Shown: positions 50,814-59,056 of the stretch, piece after piece
How the letters are laid out: every line of letters begins with the position of its first letter
Numbering within the stretch: position 1 is the first letter of the stretch
Notes under the pieces: model-generated
What the model saw: only the letters and a program-made list of their open reading frames with translations
Databases searched by the model: none
Told to the model about the DNA's origin: nothing
Program-made: the position numbers and the translations under genes
Assembly (NCBI RefSeq): GCF_015220045.1
Contig: NZ_JADBGB010000001.1
Span: 682,001 to 746,000 of the forward strand
Direction of reading: 5' to 3'
From: Marivivens aquimaris
GTDB taxonomy: Bacteria; Pseudomonadota; Alphaproteobacteria; Rhodobacterales; Rhodobacteraceae
DNA: 64,000 nucleotides

Positions 50814-53800
50814 TTAGGTGTTGTTCACGTCATACAGACCAGACGTTGCCAGCCACGCGGCAGACGCGACCGAGCTTGCCGGATTGGTGCCGTCCAGATC
50901 GGTGTAGGTGTGCATCCAACGTAGGCCAGTTGGCGATCCACTCGCGTGGAATACCGACGAGTGATATTTCGCACCACGAACCCTGCCGCGTTCTAGATGC
51001 AGGCGGTGACTGCGGCTGTCAGCGTAGATCATCGACGTGGTAGACGTGCCAGACTGCGGGCCAATGTCGAAATCGCGGATTGAGCAATCCGGTGCGTCAG
51101 ACCGCAGCACACGGCCCACGAATGCACCATCCTCCACGATGAGACGGCGCACATCGATATTGCGGGCGAAATTGTCCGAACCGCCAACGCCGAACTGCAT
51201 CAACTGCGTGATGCCACCCGACGGAGCGCCCTTGAACCGCAGCGATGCCACCTCAAAATCAATCGCAGCCACGTCAAAAGGTGTGCGAGTGCGCGGGCTG
51301 TCGATGGTCACATCACCGATGCGGATACCCACGGGATAGTCGCTTTCGTTCAGAGAGCCTGACGCGGAGAAGCTGATGGGGTTCAGGCAGTTTTTCAGTA
51401 GACCATCACCGTATCTCACGTCAGTACACGCACCCTCCCCGCTGTGGCTGTGAGCCGACAGAACGAACGAGTAAGTCGCGTACCCCGCAGGTTGCCCACT
51501 GTAACCGTCGGGGTAAATGTCCTCTAAGCGGTACTGCTCGACATTGATCCGGTGCGCGTCATATTCCGGTTCGATACCTCGGTCACACCCGAGCGCATCA
51601 ACCATGCCCACGCGGATATCCGAAAAGCGTTTGATGTGGAGTGCAGCCGACTGGCCCAATCGCGATCGGATGTCCCGCGCATGGATGTAGGCAATATCAA
51701 CGTCCTCTGCGTCCTCACAGTCCACGCCGCCCGACAGGTCAGACACCCAGAGATAGCCAGCCCGCACGCCGCTCCCCAGCGCCAGACAGCGCGCGTAGTC
51801 GGAGTAGGCCGTCGTGTCTACAATATCCGCAGACGCATAGGCACTGGAGAAAGTCCGCATCGAGGCGACAATAGAGCCGTCTCCGATGGTCAGACCTCCA
51901 TTCGTCTGGTCCTGAATGATGCCGCACCCGTCAGGGGCCGCAATGGCCGTGCGAGAGTACGCGGGCGTCGTGTAGGCGGTCGTCATGCGGTACATGGCGT
52001 CCAGCATGACAGGCTGTCCGCTCGCATAGGCCGCAGCAATCGCAGCGTCAGACGCAGATACCCCCGTCGGATCACCGCCATACATTCGCGGGGTGACATA
52101 AGCGCCGAACGCACCTGCAAAATCAGCGGGCGACATGCCGTAATCAGCGCCGTCCTGCTGAACGCGCACCTTTGCCGTAGACGACAGAGCGGCGGGCAGT
52201 TCTGGGTCATCCTCGAACAGCACTGGGGGTGTCCGGCCAGACGTGCGGGCGGTCCACGACCCCAAGAGCGCCTGCTCGGATGCAGACGCACCACGTGCTA
52301 GGACGCTGAATGTGGTCGTGCTGGTGCCACTGCCGCCTATTACATTCACCGCACCAGAAACAGACTGATCCAGATCAACCGATGTGGCAGCAAGGGTGCT
52401 ACGCGATACCGTCGCGGCGGTGCCGTAATTGGGCAAAGCGGCAATCAGAGCCATACTCGCGGAGTTGCTGAGAAGGGACCAGATCGAAGGTGCGTTTACT
52501 TCTGTCACGTCGATGAATTGAGGGACGCCAGCGGTGTAGGTCGATTTCTGGAATGTGGTCCTGCTGGACCCAGCTTCGAATTGCGGGCCTTTGAAGCGCA
52601 AAGTGATGTCAATGGCCCCGCTGCAATTCAGGCGGACTTGCGGCAGAGCATATGCTGCCGTCGCTGGGGCTGTCGCAGTCATGCTGCGGATGCCGACGCC
52701 AGACCCTTTAAAATCAGTGCCGTCGGTAACCTGACTGATGTAGCCGCCGCCGCTGGTGCGCCAGACAGTCTGGAGCGTGACGCTGTTGATATTGGTCGCG
52801 CTGCCAGCAATGACGCCAGAATACAGAGACCACATCATTACATCGTCAGCATCAACCGCAACGTCGGTATTGCTGCCCGCAAATTGGACGATGCCAGCCG
52901 ATCCGGGAGAACCAGTCAGGCGAATGTCCACATAGGGCAGACCATCGGTATCCGTACCTGTGGCGATGATTTCGCGGGCAATCGTGCCGCCTGATACGCC
53001 GACCAGTCCGGGCAACGTGCCGGGCGATCCTACAACAGCGCCAGACAGAGCCGAGTTGGCAAAACGCTGACGCAGGCCGCCGTCTGGGGTGCGCTGGAGG
53101 TACGGGCGGTTGGATAACGTAGCCTGCTCTGCGTAGAGACTCCCGCTTTCCGTCACGAGCCGCGCCGATGCAATGCGATCACCGGCAGACGTAGCTAGGG
53201 TAGTGCGGGCCGTATCCGTCCAGACATTCTCCGCAGCAGGGTCCAGCGGTAGCAACGTTACGCCTGCGTCACCATCGCGCAGCGCCTGACGTGGCGACCA
53301 CGCAAGATTGACGACATCCGATGCCGCGGTCAACGCTGTGAAAGACGCATCTCGCGCGGCGAGGGCGCGGTCTGCGGCGGGCACAGCAATATCTCTAGCA
53401 AGCTGCGAGGCCACCGCCGAAGCATTTGCAGCACTCGCCATGGTCGCCAAAAGGTCTACGTCGTCGGCCCCAGCGACCTGACGCACGTCAGTGATGTCGC
53501 GAGCGTCGAGCAGCACGATGCTGGTCGTGTGGTCCGCTCCATAGAGCCGGATGAACGGCCGCACGAGCGGGACCGACGAAGCGATCTCGATGTCCGGGTT
53601 CAGGAGAGCATCTGCATAGCCAAAGGTGAACTGCACGTAGTGCAGCCCATGAGCCATCCGCAGCACAATGCTTTCGCCAATGTAGGGGTTCTCGGAGGAC
53701 GCGGTGTAGTCGCCACGCATCGGGTTCACGCCGAACTCGACGGTGCCGCCGTTCGGATCATCCGGATTGTCGGTGCGGTATACCAGCGCGGAAAACTTCC

Positions 53801-54395
53801 AGATTTGACCGGGGCGCAGCTGCACGGTGTCGCGGCGGGCGATGACGGCTGCGGTATTCGTGACGGTGGCTACGCGACCAAGCGCCGCGCCGTTGAAGGT
53901 GCCAATCGGGAAGGTGAACCCCGCAACATCGTCGATCAGCGTGCAGCTCTTCGGATCAGCGTCGAGATCGGACGTGAAGGCACCCGGCGAGACGCCCGGC
54001 TGTGTGCCTGCAAAGCCACTGCCAGCAAGGTCGATGTCGTTGAAGTACCCCTGAAACTCATCACGAAGAGACGCGATTTCTTGAAGCGCGGCGGTGCTGG
54101 TCGGAAGGTCACCGATGCGGGACCAACTGCCAGCATCGGCAGCGCCGGATTTGAGGTAGGTGCCGCGAAGTGCGCCATCGGGATCACCCCAGACAAAACC
54201 GACCTTTCCTTCGGCCCATGTCAAATCCGCAGCTAGTTGTGCCAAGGTCTCTTTGCTCGGACCTGTGTAGCCGGTGAGAAGTGCACTCAGGCGCGCAATC
54301 GATAGTTGCTTGGTGCCGGAACCGTCATTCACCAGTACGCTGTCGGCGTTGGTTGCCGATTGAAGGTTGGTGGTTTTAATGCCCGTCGAAGCCAT
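50814..54395 (-). CDS. Phage tailspike / tail fibre with beta-helix domain
   Basis: 1193 residues, the last tail gene and the likely receptor-binding protein. The N-terminal ~100 residues should attach to the tail tip; the middle has jelly-roll-like repeats (DITLRFKGPQFEAGSSRTTF is typical of carbohydrate-binding tail modules). From about 770, PRMYGGDPTGVSASDAAIAAA marks the head of a right-handed parallel beta-helix as in pectate-lyase-like tailspikes, running to the C-terminus. It may degrade or bind host surface polysaccharide. No chaperone gene follows. Composition is Thr/Ser/Ala-rich. Confidence 0.85.
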   Translation of the reverse strand: MASTGIKTTNLQSATNADSVLVNDGSGTKQLSIARLSALLTGYTGPSKETLAQLAADLTWAEGKVGFVWGDPDGALRGTYLKSGAADAGSWSRIGDLPTSTAALQEIASLRDEFQGYFNDIDLAGSGFAGTQPGVSPGAFTSDLDADPKSCTLIDDVAGFTFPIGTFNGAALGRVATVTNTAAVIARRDTVQLRPGQIWKFSALVYRTDNPDDPNGGTVEFGVNPMRGDYTASSENPYIGESIVLRMAHGLHYVQFTFGYADALLNPDIEIASSVPLVRPFIRLYGADHTTSIVLLDARDITDVRQVAGADDVDLLATMASAANASAVASQLARDIAVPAADRALAARDASFTALTAASDVVNLAWSPRQALRDGDAGVTLLPLDPAAENVWTDTARTTLATSAGDRIASARLVTESGSLYAEQATLSNRPYLQRTPDGGLRQRFANSALSGAVVGSPGTLPGLVGVSGGTIAREIIATGTDTDGLPYVDIRLTGSPGSAGIVQFAGSNTDVAVDADDVMMWSLYSGVIAGSATNINSVTLQTVWRTSGGGYISQVTDGTDFKGSGVGIRSMTATAPATAAYALPQVRLNCSGAIDITLRFKGPQFEAGSSRTTFQKSTYTAGVPQFIDVTEVNAPSIWSLLSNSASMALIAALPNYGTAATVSRSTLAATSVDLDQSVSGAVNVIGGSGTSTTTFSVLARGASASEQALLGSWTARTSGRTPPVLFEDDPELPAALSSTAKVRVQQDGADYGMSPADFAGAFGAYVTPRMYGGDPTGVSASDAAIAAAYASGQPVMLDAMYRMTTAYTTPAYSRTAIAAPDGCGIIQDQTNGGLTIGDGSIVASMRTFSSAYASADIVDTTAYSDYARCLALGSGVRAGYLWVSDLSGGVDCEDAEDVDIAYIHARDIRSRLGQSAALHIKRFSDIRVGMVDALGCDRGIEPEYDAHRINVEQYRLEDIYPDGYSGQPAGYATYSFVLSAHSHSGEGACTDVRYGDGLLKNCLNPISFSASGSLNESDYPVGIRIGDVTIDSPRTRTPFDVAAIDFEVASLRFKGAPSGGITQLMQFGVGGSDNFARNIDVRRLIVEDGAFVGRVLRSDAPDCSIRDFDIGPQSGTSTTSMIYADSRSHRLHLERGRVRGAKYHSSVFHASGSPTGLRWMHTYTDLDGTNPASSVASAAWLATSGLYDVNNT

Positions 54396-54407
54396 TTTAA
54401 GTACCCG

Positions 54408-57400
54408 TTAAACGATGTTGAAAGAGTGAGGGCCAGACGCTGGTCCGGCACTGCCATCGGCGTTGACTGCTTCAATCCAGATGAAGTGCTCGCCTTGATC
54501 GAGGCACGCCTTGGTCTCGCGATAGACGACGATCCGATCCAGCGTGCCGTTGAAGTCGGCCGAAGCTGCAAAGGCCAAGGTGTCATTGCCCGTCACGGCC
54601 TGAATGCGGTCAGCGAAAGGACCGTCAGCGCCGACCGCAACGCCTTCGCGCAGCGAGCCGTTCTGAAACTGCGGTGCCAGACTGCCTGCGGTCACGCCTG
54701 ATAGTCGTCCGCTAATGCGGTAATATTTGCCGGAGGTTGCTTCGAAAGCGGACGATAGGTCGCCAGCTGCGCCCGCGATGTGAGCGAAGACATTCGTGCC
54801 TTCGGACCATCCGTCACCAAGCGTCCACGATGCAGGTGTCAGATCGGTTCGGGTGGCGTCGCCAAGAGCGAAGCTATAGGTCTGCGGATCGGTCGTGACG
54901 ACGATCTCGCCAGCAAGATCGGCTTCGCGGTCGAGGATGTTAAATTGGGAGCGATAGATGCGCAGGGTTGCCGCGCCCTCATCCCCGGCAAGGCCGACCT
55001 TGACGAGAACGCCGCCGAGCTTTTCGGAGATCTCGATCTCGTCGTCATCAATGGCACTCGGGATGTCTGCGTCACCTTGACCGACAGTGATCGACAATAT
55101 CGGGGCGTCCGGCCCCCACTGATCGGTTTCGCTACGGCCGCGCGCCGTCAGCTCGACCTCGTCTCCAGCCAGATAGTCGCTAATCGAGCAGCCACCTTCC
55201 GCGACCTCGATGTCAACTTGTGCCCAGCTGGTCGTACCTGCGAGACGATGCTTCACGCGGATTTCGGACGTCTCCACAATGCCCGAACCAGCTTCGACCA
55301 GAACGTCGATCTGGTTGGCGTCTCCGGTGGTCTTCTTGCCTGACGTCACGCTGACGAAGCGCGGGGCGCTCGGTTGCAAGAGGTTGTCGTCGATCTCGGC
55401 TCCTACGCGCGGCGACCACTCCGGCACGACCGTAGCGGCGAGTTCAGTGTCGATATCGAGGCCAGCGGGCAGAGTGTGAATGATGCGGCAGCCGTCGTCG
55501 GTTTGCTCCACGCCGCGCACGATCCGGCGCTCGGTGAGCCGCGTCATCGTTCCGATTGACACTATGCTGCGGACGTCAGGATAGGGACCTTCCGCGTCGA
55601 TCCGCACGAGCTGCTCGTTCAATACGGTGACCGGAGCGACCCGAGCTATCCCGATCGGATCATCTTTGCTGATGACGCGCCATTGGATAGCCAGCCCCGA
55701 AAGGGTTGCGCTCTCCAAGGCTGCGTCGAGCATAACTGTGTCGCCATTCACCTCTATTGCGCGGGCCGTGAGTGTGACGCTATCCAGAGCGTCATCGATA
55801 TGGATGACCGTGTCGCCGCGCTGCACGACCGAGACGCGCCCGTCTTGCGTCACCTGCTTCTTGTTCGGACGGTGCTTCACTTCGAGCTGACGACGACGCG
55901 CTTCGATGAAGACTTCGTCGGCATAGACCTTTCCCGGCAGCGGCAGCGTCTCCAGCGGATCAAGCGGGCCTTCGTGATCCGGCCAAGGGATGATGCGCTG
56001 CGTCGGCTTGTAGTTGTTTTCGGCGTCAGGAAACTTTACGACGAAACCAGCGGGCGGCGTTCCATAGGACCGCGCCCAGCTGCTGCCCCAACTGTTGCGC
56101 GGATTGATTTCGGCGATGACCGGATCAGCGTTAGTCGGACGGTCCGTTACGATTGACCATTGGCTGCCGTCGTGACGCGGCGTGGAACGCCCGGCGCCGG
56201 TGATCTCGGTCAGCACTTCGGCGAGGGTGAGATTGTCCTCTGTGTAATAGCGGTTGAAGGTCAGGTTGTTGGCAAAGCACCACTCGGCCCAGTCTTCAAT
56301 CTGGACTAGGTTAAGCTCGGTATCGGCCGCCGGTATTGGAAGCGCTTCGGTCTGAAGCGCGGCACGGAAGGCATCGCCGGGGTTCTCGCTGAAGCGCTCG
56401 ACCCATTGCCCAGTCTCGCTGTCCCACGACAACATCAGGCGGCTTGCGAGGCAGTTCAGGCTGTCCAGCTGGCCTTGCAACTGGTGGGTCGCTTTGATGC
56501 GAACAGCAATCAGCGCTAGCGGCCTCGGATAAGCCAAGGGATACTCGGGCCGGATTGTCTGCAAGCTAGCCCAGTTGACGCGCTGCTGGATTTTGCTGTC
56601 TTCGGTTTCGTCGGTCATCATGGTGCAGCGCACCTGCCAGCGGCCGCGCGTAGGCAGCCGCCACTTGTACTGCCGAAAGAAACCTTCGGCCTTCGCACGT
56701 GCGATCGTCAGTGTTTTGACCGGCTGCCATTCGTCAGCGTTGATCTGCCGCTGCTCGATCCGCACCTCGACGGTGTGCATCGCTTTTAGCCCATTGTCGT
56801 CGTAGCGCACCAAACCGCTCGGCCAAGCGAGGATCACACGCGCCCATTTGGCATCTGCCCCGGTGGAACGGACGACCGGTGTCTCGATCGAAGGCTCATC
56901 GCTGATCACTTCACCGGCCGTGTCGCGCGGCAGCGGACGTGTCAGTTCGGCACCGATCTGTTCCTCGAAGACTTGGCGAGGATAAATCTGCGACGGCAAG
57001 TCGTCAGGCAGGCCGGTGAAGACCTCAACCTCGACGTCGCTATAATCACCGATTGAGGTCTCTCCGATGCGGATGTCGTCAATGTCGATCGGACCTTCGC
57101 CAACGCAAAACAAGCTGCGAATGTACTGTTCTGATCCGTTGACTTCGGTGTAGGGCGCGGCAGCGAAAGGCGGTGCGACGCGCATCCGGCCAAAAAGGAC
57201 CGGCACCGCGCCATCGGGGCGCATGTCGTTGCGCCAGCCTTGCACCGTGTAGGTGTTGCGGCGCGACGTGTCGGGGCGAATAGGTGGGATCAAGGCATTC
57301 AGTAGGAGGCCACCAACGACCGACAGAACGGTGGTCGTGATCGCCACCCCGACAGCCTCCGATACCCCAAGCCAGCCCGCGACGGTCGGCCCCCATGCGC

Positions 57401-57704
57401 CGCCCAGTGAGACGGCGGCAGCGGTGATGGCGATCGACAGGACTGTCTTCAGCGCGTCTTTACCGGCAATGACGCGGATGACGATCGTCACGCCTTGCTT
57501 CGGTCGCACGCATGACCAGCAGGCGCGGTTGACCAGCGTCGAGCCGTGAGGGGTGCAGAGCGAAACGCGGGTTCGCGACAGGATACGCTCTGAGACATCG
57601 CCAAGAGCAAACTGAACTGCCATGTCGAGTGTCATGCCTTCGGGTAGCGTGAGTTCCTTGCGCTCGGCGAAGTCGATATGACCGGCGGCGATGATCTTAT
57701 TCAT
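54408..57704 (-). CDS. Phage tail tip attachment protein J / TipJ-like
   Basis: 1098 residues; the central hub at the tail tip that contacts the host. A hydrophobic stretch near 85-140 and the segment RPDTSRRNTYTVQGWRNDMRPDGAVPVLFGRMRVAPPF are typical of TipJ proteins (VPVLFGRxRVxP). Then come J-like domains with fibronectin-type repeats after about 760. Start at ATG 57704; it overlaps the end of the NlpC gene by 8 bases. Confidence 0.88.
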   Translation of the reverse strand: MNKIIAAGHIDFAERKELTLPEGMTLDMAVQFALGDVSERILSRTRVSLCTPHGSTLVNRACWSCVRPKQGVTIVIRVIAGKDALKTVLSIAITAAAVSLGGAWGPTVAGWLGVSEAVGVAITTTVLSVVGGLLLNALIPPIRPDTSRRNTYTVQGWRNDMRPDGAVPVLFGRMRVAPPFAAAPYTEVNGSEQYIRSLFCVGEGPIDIDDIRIGETSIGDYSDVEVEVFTGLPDDLPSQIYPRQVFEEQIGAELTRPLPRDTAGEVISDEPSIETPVVRSTGADAKWARVILAWPSGLVRYDDNGLKAMHTVEVRIEQRQINADEWQPVKTLTIARAKAEGFFRQYKWRLPTRGRWQVRCTMMTDETEDSKIQQRVNWASLQTIRPEYPLAYPRPLALIAVRIKATHQLQGQLDSLNCLASRLMLSWDSETGQWVERFSENPGDAFRAALQTEALPIPAADTELNLVQIEDWAEWCFANNLTFNRYYTEDNLTLAEVLTEITGAGRSTPRHDGSQWSIVTDRPTNADPVIAEINPRNSWGSSWARSYGTPPAGFVVKFPDAENNYKPTQRIIPWPDHEGPLDPLETLPLPGKVYADEVFIEARRRQLEVKHRPNKKQVTQDGRVSVVQRGDTVIHIDDALDSVTLTARAIEVNGDTVMLDAALESATLSGLAIQWRVISKDDPIGIARVAPVTVLNEQLVRIDAEGPYPDVRSIVSIGTMTRLTERRIVRGVEQTDDGCRIIHTLPAGLDIDTELAATVVPEWSPRVGAEIDDNLLQPSAPRFVSVTSGKKTTGDANQIDVLVEAGSGIVETSEIRVKHRLAGTTSWAQVDIEVAEGGCSISDYLAGDEVELTARGRSETDQWGPDAPILSITVGQGDADIPSAIDDDEIEISEKLGGVLVKVGLAGDEGAATLRIYRSQFNILDREADLAGEIVVTTDPQTYSFALGDATRTDLTPASWTLGDGWSEGTNVFAHIAGAAGDLSSAFEATSGKYYRISGRLSGVTAGSLAPQFQNGSLREGVAVGADGPFADRIQAVTGNDTLAFAASADFNGTLDRIVVYRETKACLDQGEHFIWIEAVNADGSAGPASGPHSFNIV

Positions 57705-58110
57705 CAAGCGCCTCCATCAGTGACGTCAGACGGTAGTGACCCAAGAAGCGAGCTGACCATCGGCCGCAGGTGTAGTCTTCCGTAACGACGCCGCTTTCAG
57801 TGGCATGGATCATCAGGCGGTCATGGGTCTTGATGCCTACGTGCGAGGCCAGCGGACCGACGCGGAACAAGCAGATGTCGAAGGGGTGCGCCACATCAAC
57901 TTTGCGCCAGAGCGGCGAGCTGGTGGCACCTGCGACCACTGCGGCGACTTCGGCTCGTTCTGCCGTCGTCGGATAGTCAGCGTAAGTCGGAAGATCGACG
58001 CCCAACTCTTCGCGATAGACGAGGCAAGGCAAGCCCCAGCAATCCACACCGGACCAGTCACGGCCCAGATCGGCCCACGGCAGGCTGATGTATTTCTGCG
58101 TCCAGATCAT
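57697..58110 (-). CDS. Phage tail NlpC/P60 cysteine peptidase
   Basis: 137 residues. Catalytic Cys24 in GVDCWGLP, His90 in ASHVGI and a third polar residue His102 (MIHA) form the NlpC/P60 triad. In tails this peptidase sits at the tip and opens peptidoglycan during DNA entry (lambda gpK-like). Overlaps both neighbours. Confidence 0.88.
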   Translation of the reverse strand: MIWTQKYISLPWADLGRDWSGVDCWGLPCLVYREELGVDLPTYADYPTTAERAEVAAVVAGATSSPLWRKVDVAHPFDICLFRVGPLASHVGIKTHDRLMIHATESGVVTEDYTCGRWSARFLGHYRLTSLMEALDE

Positions 58111-58637
58111 GAGTGAAGCCCCGGAAAATATTGGCGGGTCATGCGGCCCGCTGGCAGCATCTCCATTTCGATCTCCTCGCGGCTGAAGGTCATGCTGACC
58201 CGACCGACATCACCTTCCGCAGTCGTGAGTTTCAGCTTCAGCCATTCCTGTTCAGGGTCGTTCGGGCTGTCAGCAAAGACGAGCGCGATGGCAGCATCGG
58301 CAGGGCCGGTCAGCCCTTGCAGTTGGTCCGCCAGAGCCGTGTCGGCGTTCAGGATAACGAGGCTTGCGTTGGCGGGTTCGTTCTCTTGGTCGGAGGGCGG
58401 CACGATGTCTGCGATAATCCAGAGCCAAGGCTCGGTCGCCGGGTTGGCACCCCGCCAAGTCGATCGCGTGCCGAAGACGATCGGATCGGACGACAACATC
58501 TCGGTGTTGTCGGTCGAGAGGCGGACCGGCTTTTCGAGGTCCGGATGCGTGATCTCAATCAGCAGGACTTCGACACCGTCAAAGCTCTCGGCTTCGGTCA
58601 TCATGCGGGAATTGAGTGAGATGATGCGGTTCGTCAT
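58107..58637 (-). CDS. Phage minor tail protein, DUF1833-like
   Basis: 176 residues, beta-rich. The pattern VEVLLIEITHPDLEKPVRLSTDN at the start and MTFSREEIEMEMLPAGRMTRQYFPG at the end resemble DUF1833 tail-tip proteins (functional counterpart of lambda gpL). Positioned between the NlpC gene and another minor tail gene with 4-base overlaps. Its position supports a structural role at the tail tip. Confidence 0.7.
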   Translation of the reverse strand: MTNRIISLNSRMMTEAESFDGVEVLLIEITHPDLEKPVRLSTDNTEMLSSDPIVFGTRSTWRGANPATEPWLWIIADIVPPSDQENEPANASLVILNADTALADQLQGLTGPADAAIALVFADSPNDPEQEWLKLKLTTAEGDVGRVSMTFSREEIEMEMLPAGRMTRQYFPGLHS

Positions 58638-59056
58638 ACGGGGAACACCTGCACGGTAAAAGCAACGCGGGTCTCGACGCCTTCACGGCTGTCGCTCGGC
58701 ATCTGTTCGCCAAAGCTGCAAAGCCACTCTGCGGCGATCGTCAGAGGCTTGCCGTCAGCGCCGACGATTGGAGAGCCATCGGCGTTCAGCAACGGCGTGC
58801 CGTCTGTGATCGGATCAGGCATGCGGAATAGACCGGTGCCCTGCGCCGTGGTCTCTTCAAAGAAGCGGTCGAAAACAGCCAGTTGATCGCGGCTTAAAAG
58901 CACCGTTAACGACACCGTTTTCGCGGTGTTGCTGAAGCGCTTGCGGAAGGACTGCGGACCTTGAGACGGCGTGCGGACGATGCGGGCGTCCTGACGTTCG
59001 CGGCGGTAGGTGTTGCGCTCGGGGCGCGGCAGGTCGGTGGGCCAAGTGCTGATCAT
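58634..59056 (-). CDS. Phage minor tail protein (gpM-like position)
   Basis: 140 residues. Starts WPTDLPRPERNTYRRERQDARIVRT; beta-rich, no catalytic motif. The place directly after the tape measure gene is that of lambda gpM, and length fits, but I recognise no named family with certainty. Overlaps the tape measure gene by 4 bases. Confidence 0.65.
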   Translation of the reverse strand: MISTWPTDLPRPERNTYRRERQDARIVRTPSQGPQSFRKRFSNTAKTVSLTVLLSRDQLAVFDRFFEETTAQGTGLFRMPDPITDGTPLLNADGSPIVGADGKPLTIAAEWLCSFGEQMPSDSREGVETRVAFTVQVFPV

